From an uncultured Micrococcales bacterium (GTDB lineage Bacteria; Actinomycetota; Actinomycetes; Actinomycetales; Microbacteriaceae), in NCBI GenBank assembly GCA_903887175.1, contig CAISOV010000064.1, forward strand, positions 1 through 45,366: 45,366 nt of DNA. The letters run 5' to 3'. A program made the position numbers and the translations under genes. Below, one piece after another: positions 33,872 through 42,472 of this stretch; positions within the stretch are counted from its first letter, which is position 1, and each line of letters opens with the position of its first letter. The notes beneath the pieces are model-generated. The model saw nothing but the letters and a program-made list of their open reading frames with translations. It made no database searches and was not told where the DNA came from.

Positions 33872-35131
33872 CTAACTTTTTATATAGGCTTTGCCAGCCG
33901 CCGCGGGGCCGGTGACCTTGCCAACCAAGCCGGCGACCAAAACCACAGTCAAAACATAAGGCAGCATCAACAAAAAGTCGCTCGGAACATTCGAGCCGAC
34001 AGTCGACAAACTGTATTGAAGGTTTTCGGCGAACCCAAAAAGCAAACCGGCAAAGGCCGCATAAACCGGATTCCAGCGGCCAAAAATCAAAGCAGCAAGC
34101 GCAATATAACCAGCGCCATTTGTCATCTCTTTGCCAAAAGCCAATGATTGCCCGAGCGTAAAGAAAGCGCCGCCGAGGCCAGCCAAAGCGCCACCGATCA
34201 TCACACTGCGATAGCGAGTTGCATACACTTTGATGCCCACCGTGTCGGCGGCTTTAGGGTATTCACCGACAGCTCGAAGGCGAAGCCCCCAACGGGTTTT
34301 ATAGAGCGCAAACCAAACCCCGGCAACAGCGAAATACATCAAATAAACAATCGGGCTTTGGCTAAAGAAAACTGGGCCAAGCACCGGAATCTGCGAAAGC
34401 CCGGGCACATCAATAGATGGCATGCGAGGCGGTGAATTGAATAGCGCCTGGTTCGAAGACATAAATGTGCTGAACATAAAGTTTGTGAGACCGACGATTA
34501 GAACGTTGAGAACAACACCGATAATGATCTGGTCAACTACATATCGAATCGCAAACACTGCCAATAGCCAAGATACAAAAGCACCGGCAACCAAAGCGCC
34601 GACGAGCCCTGCCCACGGGTTCTGAACCAGCGTGGCGACCAGAGCTGATACAAACGCACCGGCGAGCAATTGCCCCTCGATAGCAATGTTCACCAAACCA
34701 ACCCGTTCGCTAAGAACACCTGCCAGCGACCCAAAGACGAGCGGCACGGCAAGCGAAAGCGAACCGTGCAACAACGCTGTGATGGTCATGGTTTGACCGT
34801 TGAAAAGCGAGATCAGAATGTTGAAAACAAAAATCACTCCGAAACCGATGCTCAACCAACGAGACGGCTTGCGGGCCGTTAGCGAAAACCACCATGCCAA
34901 GGCCGTCACAATTGCAGTTAGGCCAAAACTAATCCAGGCGCTCTGGGCGGTTATCGCTGTGATGTTTGCGAAACGAAATGCTTCGCCCGCCGCTCCAGTC
35001 GAATTAGCGTTGCTGTTGACTTGAATGGTGGTGATGCCGCTGGGTGCTGCCACCGCGAGCCACAAAGTGATAAGCGTCAGCACCGACAAGATGATTGGCA
35101 CTCTAACAGCACCAAGCTTTAGAGCTTTCAT
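33872..35131 (-). CDS. Nucleoside ABC transporter permease (NupQ/YufQ type)
   Basis: The 419-residue protein has about ten membrane helices and the BPD_transp_2 pattern. It includes LAGVLSERVGLVNIAIEGQLL, the EAA-like coupling loop RLRAVGEYPKAADTVGIKV, and GGALAGLGGAFFTLGQ. It is one half of the inner-membrane channel of a BMP-type nucleoside importer. Compared with YufQ/NupQ it has an extra N-terminal part (residues ~1-110, with further helices). Its start overlaps the other permease's end by 4 bp. Together with the ATPase and BMP lipoproteins it supplies substrate to cdd, deoA and add downstream. Confidence 0.92.
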   Translation of the reverse strand: MKALKLGAVRVPIILSVLTLITLWLAVAAPSGITTIQVNSNANSTGAAGEAFRFANITAITAQSAWISFGLTAIVTALAWWFSLTARKPSRWLSIGFGVIFVFNILISLFNGQTMTITALLHGSLSLAVPLVFGSLAGVLSERVGLVNIAIEGQLLAGAFVSALVATLVQNPWAGLVGALVAGAFVSWLLAVFAIRYVVDQIIIGVVLNVLIVGLTNFMFSTFMSSNQALFNSPPRMPSIDVPGLSQIPVLGPVFFSQSPIVYLMYFAVAGVWFALYKTRWGLRLRAVGEYPKAADTVGIKVYATRYRSVMIGGALAGLGGAFFTLGQSLAFGKEMTNGAGYIALAALIFGRWNPVYAAFAGLLFGFAENLQYSLSTVGSNVPSDFLLMLPYVLTVVLVAGLVGKVTGPAAAGKAYIKS

Positions 35132-36360
35132 GCGCGAACCTCCTTTTGCTTAGGCATAAAGAAAATCGAACGCACCAGCGGCGGTGCTGCAATAAACAGC
35201 ACAATCATCGATTGCACGACATAAACACTGTCAATCGGAACATTTTGGTTAGCCTGCATGGTCACTGCGCCGGCGCGCACACCACCAAACAAAATTCCGG
35301 CAGCTAAAACGCCTAATGGGTTCGAACGACCAAGCAATGCAACGGTGATGGCATCGAAACCATAGGTAGCTGCCACGCCCGTTCCTAGATATTTTTCGGT
35401 GCCAAGAATCTGAGAGGTGCCTGCCAGCCCCGCCAAAGCACCTGAAACTGCCATGACCAAAAAGTAGGTGCGGTTGATGTTAATGCCGGCCACTTTAGAC
35501 GCGCTCGGGTTGTGGCCCAGAGCCTTGAAGTGAAAGCCCACCGAAGAGCGGTTCATCAGCCACCAAACCGCAGCCACGGCAAGCAGCATCGCTATAAAGC
35601 CTGCGTGAAGCGGGTAGGCATCGCCCGCCAATAGCGGGTAGAGCGCGTCGTTTGGCACCGGGCTCGATTGCGGATTCACTGCCAGCGGAGCCTTGAGCCA
35701 GGTGGTCAAAGAATAGTGCAGGGCAAAGGCAGCAACATAGTTGAACATGATGGTGACGATTACCTCGTTAGCGCCAGTTGTCGCTTTAAGAAAACCAACG
35801 AAACCACCAAAGATTGCTCCGCCCAAAATTCCCGCGAGCACCGCCACAATAAAGTGAAGCGGGCCAGGCCAGATCGGCACATAAAGCGCGATTACGGTTG
35901 AACCGACCGCACCGACAATAATTTGACCGGTGCCACCAATGTTGAAAAGGCCCGAGCGAAAAGCTACCGCCAGGCCAAGACCTGCGATAGTGATCGGTGT
36001 GGCATAGGCGAGTGTTTGAGTCAGCGACAGAATTCCGTCACTAAAGTTGCCCGCCTGGTAGTTATAGATCGAACCCCGAAAAAGCGCATCATAAGCGCCA
36101 AAGACGGCCTGCCCAATTGCCTGAAAAGTGTCGCCCGGCCTTGCAAAGAAATAAGCCGATGCGGTTTGAACGCTCTCGTTTGAGAACGCAATCAAAATGC
36201 CACCAACTAGAAATGATGCTAAAACAGCGAGCACCGGAATCAGCGCGTTGCCGGTGACTAACTCGCGGGCAAACCCCGAAAAACGATTGCCCGAAAGCTC
36301 AGTGCTCTGCTGGGCTGCATTTGGCTCAGCCGGCTTCGCTGCTTTCAATTTGTCGCTCAT
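35128..36360 (-). CDS. Nucleoside ABC transporter permease (NupP/YufP type)
   Basis: The 410-residue protein has about ten membrane helices after a 35-residue cytosolic N-terminus. Family motifs are ATPITIAGLGLAVAFRSGLFNIGGTGQI, TTGANEVIVTIMFNYVA, and the coupling loop HFKALGHNPSASKVAGINI followed by AVSGALAGLAGTSQILG. It pairs with the adjacent permease. Both ends overlap their neighbours by 4 bp (ATGA), a tightly coupled ATPase-permease-permease unit. Nucleoside specificity is inferred from the family and from the salvage genes downstream. Confidence 0.92.
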   Translation of the reverse strand: MSDKLKAAKPAEPNAAQQSTELSGNRFSGFARELVTGNALIPVLAVLASFLVGGILIAFSNESVQTASAYFFARPGDTFQAIGQAVFGAYDALFRGSIYNYQAGNFSDGILSLTQTLAYATPITIAGLGLAVAFRSGLFNIGGTGQIIVGAVGSTVIALYVPIWPGPLHFIVAVLAGILGGAIFGGFVGFLKATTGANEVIVTIMFNYVAAFALHYSLTTWLKAPLAVNPQSSPVPNDALYPLLAGDAYPLHAGFIAMLLAVAAVWWLMNRSSVGFHFKALGHNPSASKVAGININRTYFLVMAVSGALAGLAGTSQILGTEKYLGTGVAATYGFDAITVALLGRSNPLGVLAAGILFGGVRAGAVTMQANQNVPIDSVYVVQSMIVLFIAAPPLVRSIFFMPKQKEVRA

Positions 36361-37856
36361 GCGCTGATTCCTGCCATCATCTGACCTAACACTTGACGCG
36401 GTGTAGTCGAAGGCACAATGCCAACGATTTTTCCTCGATACATCACTGCAATTCGGTCGCCAAGCTGAACCGCTTCATCTAGTTCAGTGGCCACAATCAA
36501 GACTGGCAAACCAGAGTTGCGCGTCTTCACAATTTGTTCGTGAACGAACTCAATCGAACCAACGTCAAGCCCCCGAGTGGGCTGCGAAGCAACAAACAGT
36601 TTGAGCTCACGAGAAAGCTCACGAGCTAAAACCACTTTTTGCTGGTTGCCGCCCGAAAGCTTGCCCGCTTTGGTTTCGATACTCTGGGTGCGCACGTCAT
36701 ATTGCTGAACCAGCTTGGTGGCGAACTCACGAAGATAAGCCAAGCGCAGGTTTAGACCCGACACAAAAGGCTTGCGGTCAGCGCGGTCAAGCATCAAGTT
36801 TTCGGCAATCGTGAAGTCAGCAACCAGGCCGTCTTCGGTGCGGTCTTCAGGCACAAAGCCCACACCCATATCAAGCACCTGCTTAACTCGTTTGCCTAAT
36901 AGCTCTTCGCCATTAAGTTTTATTGATCCGGTTGCTTTGTATTGCAAGCCAAGAATTGCCTCGGTCAGCTCAGTTTGGCCATTGCCCTGCACACCGGCAA
37001 TCACCAAAATCTCACCCTTGTGAATCTCAAAACTGACGTCGTCGAGCACTTTGGTGCCATTGTGGCTCAACGCGCTCAAGCCTGAAACCACAAAACTTGC
37101 ATCGCCAAGTTTGGCAGGCTCTTTCACAATTTCTAGATCGACCGCACGGCCAACCATCATGCTGGCTAGCTCATTAGCTGACTCTTGGGGCGATGCCTCG
37201 CCAACCACTTTGCCAAGTCGCAGAACCGTGATTTTGTCGGCAACCTCTTTGACCTCACGCAACTTGTGAGTAATAAATACAATCGCCGTGCCTCGCTCAC
37301 GCAAGGCCTTCATGATGGCCATGAGCTCATCGGTTTCTTGTGGGGTGAGCACCGCGGTTGGCTCGTCAAAAATCAAAATCTGGGCGTTGCTGATTAGCGC
37401 TTTGACGATTTCGACTCGCTGCTGCACGCCAACCGGCAAATCGCCAACAATGGCATCAGGGTCAAGATCAAAGCCAAATTGGTCTGAAATCTCGCGCACT
37501 TTAACCCGGGCCGCTGCCATGTCGAGAACCCCGCCGAATTTGGTTGGCTCGTGCCCCAAAATCACATTCTCGGCAACGGTGAAAACCGGAATCAACATAA
37601 AGTGCTGGTGAACCATGCCAATGCCAGCTGCCATGGCATCACCGGGGCCAGCAAAGTTGACAACTTTGTCGTCAAGCAGAATCTCGCCAGCATCTGCATG
37701 ATAAAGCCCATAAAGCACGTTCATCAAAGTCGATTTGCCGGCACCGTTTTCGCCCAGCAAACAGTGAATCTCGCCCGGTTGCACCAAGAGCGAAACATTC
37801 TCATTCGCCACGAGCGAGCCAAAACGTTTGGTGATGCCACGAAGTTCAAGCTTCAT
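36357..37856 (-). CDS. Nucleoside ABC transporter ATP-binding protein, two ATPase domains
   Basis: The 499-residue protein is a tandem ATPase of the RbsA/YufO type. The first domain has Walker A LLGENGAGKSTLMNVL, a divergent signature loop LPVGVQQRVEI, and Walker B ILIFDEPTAVLTPQE. The second has a degenerate Walker A (VIAGVQGNGQTELTEA, where Lys is replaced) but keeps the signature LSGGNQQKVVLAREL; this asymmetry is normal in the family. It drives uptake through the two permeases that follow with 4 bp overlaps. It lies downstream of a strong hairpin terminator after the BMP lipoprotein gene, so it needs either read-through or its own promoter. Confidence 0.93.
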   Translation of the reverse strand: MKLELRGITKRFGSLVANENVSLLVQPGEIHCLLGENGAGKSTLMNVLYGLYHADAGEILLDDKVVNFAGPGDAMAAGIGMVHQHFMLIPVFTVAENVILGHEPTKFGGVLDMAAARVKVREISDQFGFDLDPDAIVGDLPVGVQQRVEIVKALISNAQILIFDEPTAVLTPQETDELMAIMKALRERGTAIVFITHKLREVKEVADKITVLRLGKVVGEASPQESANELASMMVGRAVDLEIVKEPAKLGDASFVVSGLSALSHNGTKVLDDVSFEIHKGEILVIAGVQGNGQTELTEAILGLQYKATGSIKLNGEELLGKRVKQVLDMGVGFVPEDRTEDGLVADFTIAENLMLDRADRKPFVSGLNLRLAYLREFATKLVQQYDVRTQSIETKAGKLSGGNQQKVVLARELSRELKLFVASQPTRGLDVGSIEFVHEQIVKTRNSGLPVLIVATELDEAVQLGDRIAVMYRGKIVGIVPSTTPRQVLGQMMAGISA

Positions 37857-37930
37857 TGCTCTGCCTACTCAATAATCAAAAAGGTTCGAAACCCTTGTTT
37901 GAAGTCTATGACTGTTAAAACTCAAAAATG

Positions 37931-37966
37931 TTGAAAGCCGGAGGTCTTTCGACCCCCGGCTTTCAA
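37931..37966 (-). terminator. Rho-independent terminator after first BMP lipoprotein gene
   Basis: On the minus strand TTGAAAGCCGGGGGTC-GAAA-GACCTCCGGCTTTCAA forms a 16-pair stem (one G-U) with a GAAA tetraloop, then CATTTTTG. It lies 12 nt after the stop at 37979 and before the ABC genes. Confidence 0.85.
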
Positions 37967-37978
37967 AACTGCTAGCGA

Positions 37979-39088
37979 CTACTTAGCGTAGATCGAGGTG
38001 ACTTTAACTTCACCCGAGATGATCTTGGCCTGAAGCGCGTCAAGGTCAGCCTGAATGCCGTCTGGGTAGGCAACATCGTGCACTGGAGCGATTGAAACGC
38101 CACCGTTTTCTAGAGTGCCAACATACTGGTTAGCGTCGCCACCGGTGAAGGTGCCGTCAACGCCAGACTGAATCACATCGACAACAGCCTGAGACATGTG
38201 CTTCTCAATCGAGGTCAAGATGTTTGCCTTGTATGCAGCGTGAGCAGCGATGTTGTACCAGTCGCTGTCAACACCAATAACGTAGGTGCCTGGGTGCTCA
38301 AGAGTTGCTTGACCGGTGCCATCGCCAACTGGGCCAGCAACTGGCAAAATGATGTCGGCGCCCTGAGCGATGAACTGCTCGCTCAAAGTCTTGCCCTTGC
38401 TAACGTCGCTGAAGTCGCCAGTGAATGACCACTTTGAGCTGTCAGTGCCAGCGGCACCAAGAACCTCAACTGAGCCACCCTTGTTGGTGTTGTAGTAGTC
38501 AACGCCCTGCTTGAAGCCATCCATAAAGATGGTTACAGATGGGTACGGTGCGCCACCAAAGGTTGCAACTTTGTGAGTCTTGCTGGTAGCTGCTGCAAGG
38601 TAACCAGCCAAGAATGCTGCCTGTGCTGTGTCATATTGCAAAGGCTTCACGTTTGGCAATGACAACGGCGAGTAGTCAGGGTTTGAAAGGGCTGAGTCAA
38701 TCAACGCAAAGTTGATGTTTGGGTTTGCCTTAGCGGCATCACCGGTGGCAGCTGCTAGAGCGAAACCAACGTTGATGATGATGTTACATTTTGCAGTAAC
38801 CATGGCGCCTACACCTGAAACAAAGTCAGCAGCTGCTGCCTTCTCTGGTGACTCAACCTGAGCGGTCTGAACACCAATGGTGGTCTTTGCCTGAAGCAAG
38901 CCGTTATAGGCCTCTTCGTTGAAGCTTGCATCTTTGAAGCCGCCCTGGTCAGAAACCATGCAGGCCTTGTAGTCGATTGGAGTTGCGGTTGGTGTGGCAG
39001 CTGGTGCTGCACAACCGGTTAGTGCAAGGGCCAAGATTGCTGAGCCAGCAAATGCCTTGACGACGGTACTGCGCGAAATGCTTTTCAC
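37979..39088 (-). CDS. BMP-family nucleoside-binding lipoprotein (copy 1)
   Basis: The ~369-residue protein has a lipoprotein signal ending LALTGC, then a BMP/PnrA fold. It contains YKACMVSDQGGFKDASFN (nucleoside-site region), CNIIINVGFALAAATGDAAKANP, GKTLSEQFIAQGADIILPVAGPVG, and VIGVDSDWYN. It would bind nucleosides outside the membrane and deliver them to the ABC permeases encoded just downstream. The ORF track begins at 39118; the GTG at 39088 is better, with AGGAGG 6 nt upstream and a Lys/Ser-rich n-region. Two terminators flank it and a hairpin lies near its ribosome site, so it seems to be a separate, strongly expressed unit. It is a paralogue of the next gene. Confidence 0.93.
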   Translation of the reverse strand: MKSISRSTVVKAFAGSAILALALTGCAAPAATPTATPIDYKACMVSDQGGFKDASFNEEAYNGLLQAKTTIGVQTAQVESPEKAAAADFVSGVGAMVTAKCNIIINVGFALAAATGDAAKANPNINFALIDSALSNPDYSPLSLPNVKPLQYDTAQAAFLAGYLAAATSKTHKVATFGGAPYPSVTIFMDGFKQGVDYYNTNKGGSVEVLGAAGTDSSKWSFTGDFSDVSKGKTLSEQFIAQGADIILPVAGPVGDGTGQATLEHPGTYVIGVDSDWYNIAAHAAYKANILTSIEKHMSQAVVDVIQSGVDGTFTGGDANQYVGTLENGGVSIAPVHDVAYPDGIQADLDALQAKIISGEVKVTSIYAK

Positions 39089-39106
39089 GGTTTTCCTCCT
39101 ATTGCC

Positions 39107-39127
39107 GGGCAGTGCCATTCACTGCCC
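39107..39127 (-). promoter_or_regulatory. Perfect hairpin or operator just upstream of BMP copy 1 ribosome site
   Basis: GGGCAGTG-AATGG-CACTGCCC (minus strand) is a perfect 8-pair inverted repeat about 8 nt before the AGGAGG of copy 1. It could be an operator or an mRNA-stabilising or translation-control stem. There is no T-run, so it is not a terminator. Confidence 0.45.
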
Positions 39128-39212
39128 TAATGCCTTTAGCTTAAGCTCGCCTGAACTGCCGACACCCCGTTAGAGCAATTTATTAACTCAATAGTTACAA
39201 ACCAACAAAAAA

Positions 39213-39241
39213 CGGATGCCCGCCTCACTGGCGAGCATCCG
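39213..39241 (-). terminator. Rho-independent terminator after second BMP lipoprotein gene
   Basis: On the minus strand CGGATGCTCGCC-AGTGA-GGCGGGCATCCG is a 12-pair stem (one G-U), followed by TTTTTTG. It lies 27 nt after the stop of copy 2 and upstream of copy 1. Confidence 0.85.
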
Positions 39242-39268
39242 AATTTTTAGGCTGAAGCCTTTAGCGAT

Positions 39269-40348
39269 TTAGTTCGGGGTCGAGGCTGAAACAACTTTGA
39301 TGGCGCCCGAGATGATGTCTGCTTTGAGCTGATCTATTTTGGCAGCCACCCCGTCAGGCCAAGCCAGGTCGTGTTGAGGCGCAATCGACACACCGCCATT
39401 GGCCAGAGTTCCGATAAAAGTGCTGTTGCTCCAGGTGCCGTCATGAGCCTGGCCAATCACTCTGGCCACAGCATCGGTCATGTTCTTTTGAATCGAAGTG
39501 AGCATAATTGGTTTATAAGCCACAGGCGCTGTGAGATACCCGTCGCTGTCAACCCAAATAACCGAGGTGCCCGGCTTTTCAAGCGCCGCCGCACCGGCAC
39601 CTTCACCAACCTGGCCCGCAACGGGCAAGATAATGTCAGCACCTTGGGCGATGAACTGTTCGCTCAAAGTTTTGCCCTTGGCAATGTCGGTGTAGTCGCC
39701 CGAGAAAGTTCCGGTTTGCTTGGCTTTGTTCCAGCCCAACAACTTAACCGAACCGCCGTTATCGGTGTTGAACTTGTCGATGCCATCTGAGAAACCATCA
39801 AGAAATGCCTTAACCGGTGCCTCAGGTGTGCCACCAAACGCGGCAACCGTGCCGGTTTTAGTGCTGGCAGCGGCAAGATAACCCGCCAAATAAGCTGCCT
39901 GCTCGGTGCTGAACAAAATTGGCTTCACGTTTGGCAACGTCAAAGTAGCCCAGTTGGCGTCAACCGGCGGGTTGTCGACAATCGCAAAGTCGATTGCCGG
40001 GTTAGCTGTTGCTACCTCACCAGTTGCCGGGGCAAGCTGCCAACCAACAGTCAAAATAAAGTTACATTTTTCGCTAGCAAAAGCCTGAGTGTTTGCCAAA
40101 AGCGCAGCGTCATCAGCTGAAACCGCAACTTTTGCTTTTACTCCAGCGATGTCAGCTTGCGCTTTTTGAACACCCTCCCAAGAAGACTGGTTGAAAGACT
40201 TGTCTTGAAGGTTGCCCGAGTTGGTAACCATGCAGGCTTTGTAATTTGCGGCCGTGGCGGTTGGGGTCGCTGGCGCGGTTGAACAGCCGGCAAGCGCGAG
40301 GCTTGCGGTAGCCAAAAGTGTTGCTGCTGCAAAAATCTGTTTTTTCAT
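39269..40348 (-). CDS. BMP-family nucleoside-binding lipoprotein (copy 2)
   Basis: The ~359-residue protein has a lipobox (ALAGC) and the same fold as copy 1: YKACMVTNSGNLQDKSFNQSSWEG, GKTLSEQFIAQGADIILPVAGQVG, VIWVDSDGYL. Binding-site segments differ from copy 1 (QDKSFNQSSW against KDASFNEEAY; DSDGYL against DSDWYN), so the ligand may differ. The ORF track starts at 40366; the ATG at 40348 with AAAGGA about 10 nt upstream gives a normal lipoprotein n-region (MKKQIF). It begins only 26 bp after manC, so it may share the manC transcript. A terminator follows. Confidence 0.92.
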   Translation of the reverse strand: MKKQIFAAATLLATASLALAGCSTAPATPTATAANYKACMVTNSGNLQDKSFNQSSWEGVQKAQADIAGVKAKVAVSADDAALLANTQAFASEKCNFILTVGWQLAPATGEVATANPAIDFAIVDNPPVDANWATLTLPNVKPILFSTEQAAYLAGYLAAASTKTGTVAAFGGTPEAPVKAFLDGFSDGIDKFNTDNGGSVKLLGWNKAKQTGTFSGDYTDIAKGKTLSEQFIAQGADIILPVAGQVGEGAGAAALEKPGTSVIWVDSDGYLTAPVAYKPIMLTSIQKNMTDAVARVIGQAHDGTWSNSTFIGTLANGGVSIAPQHDLAWPDGVAAKIDQLKADIISGAIKVVSASTPN

Positions 40349-40374
40349 TTGCTTGGTTCCTTTCATTAGGTTTG

Positions 40375-41493
40375 CTACAAAACTTCGCTGTGACCGGTGG
40401 CTTTAAGTGCGTCGACCAAAGATTTCACACGCTGAGCGTGCTCTTTGGTGGTGACCAAAAGCGCATCGGGGGTGTCGACAACGATGATGTCTTCAACACC
40501 AATCAGGGCAATCAGACGATCGGTGTCACTGACCAAAATTCCGCTGGATGAATCGGCAAGCACCTTGGCGTTACCCAAAACCGCAAGATTGCCGCGACGG
40601 CCCTGCGACTGCAGCTCGGCAATCGCCGCAAAGTCGCCAACATCGTGCCAGGTGAACTTGCCCGGAACAACGGCAACGAGGCCAGCTTCGGCAGCCGGTT
40701 CGGCAATCGAATAATCAATCGCCACTTTTTTTAAACCGGGCCAAACATCTTCTAGAACTTCAGCTTGGCTTGAAGTGCCCCAAGCGTCAGCGATGCGCAT
40801 CAGATCTGCGTGAAGCGCAGGTTCATTCTTGGCTAGCTCGTCTAGCAGCAAAGCCGCCGGCGCCACAAACATGCCCGCGTTCCAAAGGTATTTTCCGCTC
40901 TCAACAAACTTGCGCGCTTTGGCGATGTTCGGTTTTTCAACAAAGCTGTCGACCGCTCGTGCCGAAGGCGCTTGCGCGATGCCCAGTTTGTCGCCCATTT
41001 TGATGTAGCCAAAAGCTACCGAAGGCTCAGAGGGTTGAATGCCGATGGTCACAATTTTGCCGGTGGCGGCAACTTCAATTGCCTCTTTGACGGTCTGCAG
41101 AAAGATTGCGGACTCATTTATAACGTGGTCGGCCGCAAAAGATCCGATGATTACATCTGGCTCTCGCTTCATCAAAATAGCTGCGGCGAGCGCAATGGCA
41201 GCCGTTGAATCTTTAGGTGACTGCTCAAGAACTAGATTCTGCGGCAATAAACCTTCGATTTGCTCGTTGACCGCTTTAGCGTGAGCCTGGCCAGTGACCA
41301 CCAGAATGCGATCTTCGCCGGCAATCGGAGTCAGACGGTCCCAGGTGTCTTGCAAAAGGGTTTGCCCTGAGCCAGTTAGGTCGTGCAAAAACTTTGGTGC
41401 CGATGCTCGAGAAAGCGGCCAAAGTCGGCTGCCGATTCCGCCTGCGGGAATAATGCTGTGAAAGCGTTCGGTTGGAGTTCGCTGAGAGTTCAT
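40375..41493 (-). CDS. manC: Mannose-1-phosphate guanylyltransferase
   Basis: The 372-residue protein is a nucleotidyltransferase beginning SIIPAGGIGSRLWPLSRASAPKFL, the GDP-mannose pyrophosphorylase signature, with VIIGSFAADHVI and VDSFVEKPNIAKA as further family motifs. There is no C-terminal isomerase domain, and manA is encoded separately at 5214. It makes GDP-mannose for mannosylated glycans and lipids. The ATG at 41493 has GAGG about 8 nt upstream. It diverges from sdhC. The phosphomannomutase step could be served by a mutase such as the one at 28549, but this is uncertain. Confidence 0.92.
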   Translation of the reverse strand: MNSQRTPTERFHSIIPAGGIGSRLWPLSRASAPKFLHDLTGSGQTLLQDTWDRLTPIAGEDRILVVTGQAHAKAVNEQIEGLLPQNLVLEQSPKDSTAAIALAAAILMKREPDVIIGSFAADHVINESAIFLQTVKEAIEVAATGKIVTIGIQPSEPSVAFGYIKMGDKLGIAQAPSARAVDSFVEKPNIAKARKFVESGKYLWNAGMFVAPAALLLDELAKNEPALHADLMRIADAWGTSSQAEVLEDVWPGLKKVAIDYSIAEPAAEAGLVAVVPGKFTWHDVGDFAAIAELQSQGRRGNLAVLGNAKVLADSSSGILVSDTDRLIALIGVEDIIVVDTPDALLVTTKEHAQRVKSLVDALKATGHSEVL

Positions 41494-41545
41494 TATTTAG
41501 GCCTCTGATAAGTGCTTTTTGCAGTTGCACCTATTGTCGCAGGTT

Positions 41546-41551
41546 TAGACT
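41546..41551 (+). promoter_or_regulatory. Possible -10 box of the sdhCDAB operon
   Basis: TAGACT lies about 40 nt before the sdhC GTG, leaving room for the GGAGGA ribosome site. TTGCAC 15 nt upstream is a weak -35 candidate. Confidence 0.3.
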
Positions 41552-41591
41552 TGAAGAGCTGATAACAGGCATCCGGTCGAGGAGGATCTTC

Positions 41592-41972
41592 GTGGCAAAT
41601 AGGCCCGCAGGAACACTTTATAGAGGCAAAGTTGGCATGTGGTCTTGGGTTTTGCACCGCATCACCGGCGTTGCTATTTTCTTCTTTTTGCTAGTTCACG
41701 TGCTTGACACCGCACTTGTTCGCATCGACCCAGCAGGTTACGACGCCGTGATTGCAACCTACAAAACCTGGTACATCGGCCTAGGTGAAACCGGTCTTGT
41801 GGCAGCTATTTTGTTCCACTCGCTCAACGGTATTCGCATTATTTTGATCGACTTCTGGCGCAAGGGCGCCAAGTTTCAGAACGTTATGTTCTGGGTCGTC
41901 ATCGGTCTTGCTGTTCTTCTTTTCTTGGGTTTTGCTCCCCGCCACCTAATCAACGTGTTCAGCCACATCTAA
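41592..41972 (+). CDS. sdhC: Succinate dehydrogenase cytochrome b subunit
   Basis: The ~126-residue protein has three membrane helices and the SdhC start motif LYRGKVGMWSWVLHRITGVAIFFFLLVHVLD. The His residues in HRITG and LLVHVLD, with LFHSLNGIR later, are the likely haem b and quinone-site residues. It anchors the SdhAB enzyme and passes electrons to menaquinone or ubiquinone. The ORF track begins at 41472, but the GTG at 41592 has GGAGGA about 5 nt upstream and matches the family N-terminus, so the 40-codon extension is rejected. It is followed by sdhD after 10 bp. Confidence 0.93.
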   Translation: MANRPAGTLYRGKVGMWSWVLHRITGVAIFFFLLVHVLDTALVRIDPAGYDAVIATYKTWYIGLGETGLVAAILFHSLNGIRIILIDFWRKGAKFQNVMFWVVIGLAVLLFLGFAPRHLINVFSHI

Positions 41973-41982
41973 GAGGTTTGAA

Positions 41983-42441
41983 ATGTCTGTAGTTATTGAA
42001 ACCCCTCGCAGCCGCAAGCGCCCCGGATTCAACCTTGAAAAATACGGTTGGATGTACATGCGCCTGTCTGGCGTGCTTCTTGTCATTCTGATTTTTGGTC
42101 ACCTGTTTGCAAACCTCATGGTTGGCGAAGGAATTCACGCCATCAACTTCGCTTTCGTGGCTGGCAAGTGGGCATCGCCATTTTGGCAGGTGTGGGACGT
42201 AACCATGCTCGTGCTTGCTCTGATTCACGGCACCAACGGCATGCGAACTTTGGTCAACGACTATGCCGAAGTTGAATGGATTCGCCGCACCTTGGTTTGG
42301 CTGCTCTGGATTGTTTGCGCGACCTTGATTGTTATTGGAATCTTGGCGCTCACAACTTTCACCCCTTGCGGCGACGCTAGCTCAATCAGCCTTCTGGGCA
42401 AAGACGGCGCCAACGTGGCTGCCCTCTGCCCTGTCAAGTAA
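41983..42441 (+). CDS. sdhD: Succinate dehydrogenase membrane anchor subunit
   Basis: The 152-residue protein has three helices. It has YMRLSGVLLVILIFGHLFANLM and VTMLVLALIHGTNGMRTLVNDY, whose His residues are candidates for haem binding. The C-terminus carries an extra loop with two cysteines (TPCGDASS, ALCPVK). It completes the cytochrome b anchor with SdhC. GAGG sits 6 nt before the ATG. The gene order C-D-A-B is the usual one. Confidence 0.92.
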   Translation: MSVVIETPRSRKRPGFNLEKYGWMYMRLSGVLLVILIFGHLFANLMVGEGIHAINFAFVAGKWASPFWQVWDVTMLVLALIHGTNGMRTLVNDYAEVEWIRRTLVWLLWIVCATLIVIGILALTTFTPCGDASSISLLGKDGANVAALCPVK

Positions 42442-42472
42442 CACCTCAAGCTTCTAAACAAAGGACTCAACA

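Noticed and set aside
41472-41591. 40-codon extension of sdhC
   Set aside because: The GTG at 41592 has GGAGGA in front and fits the family start; the extension overlaps the manC start region.
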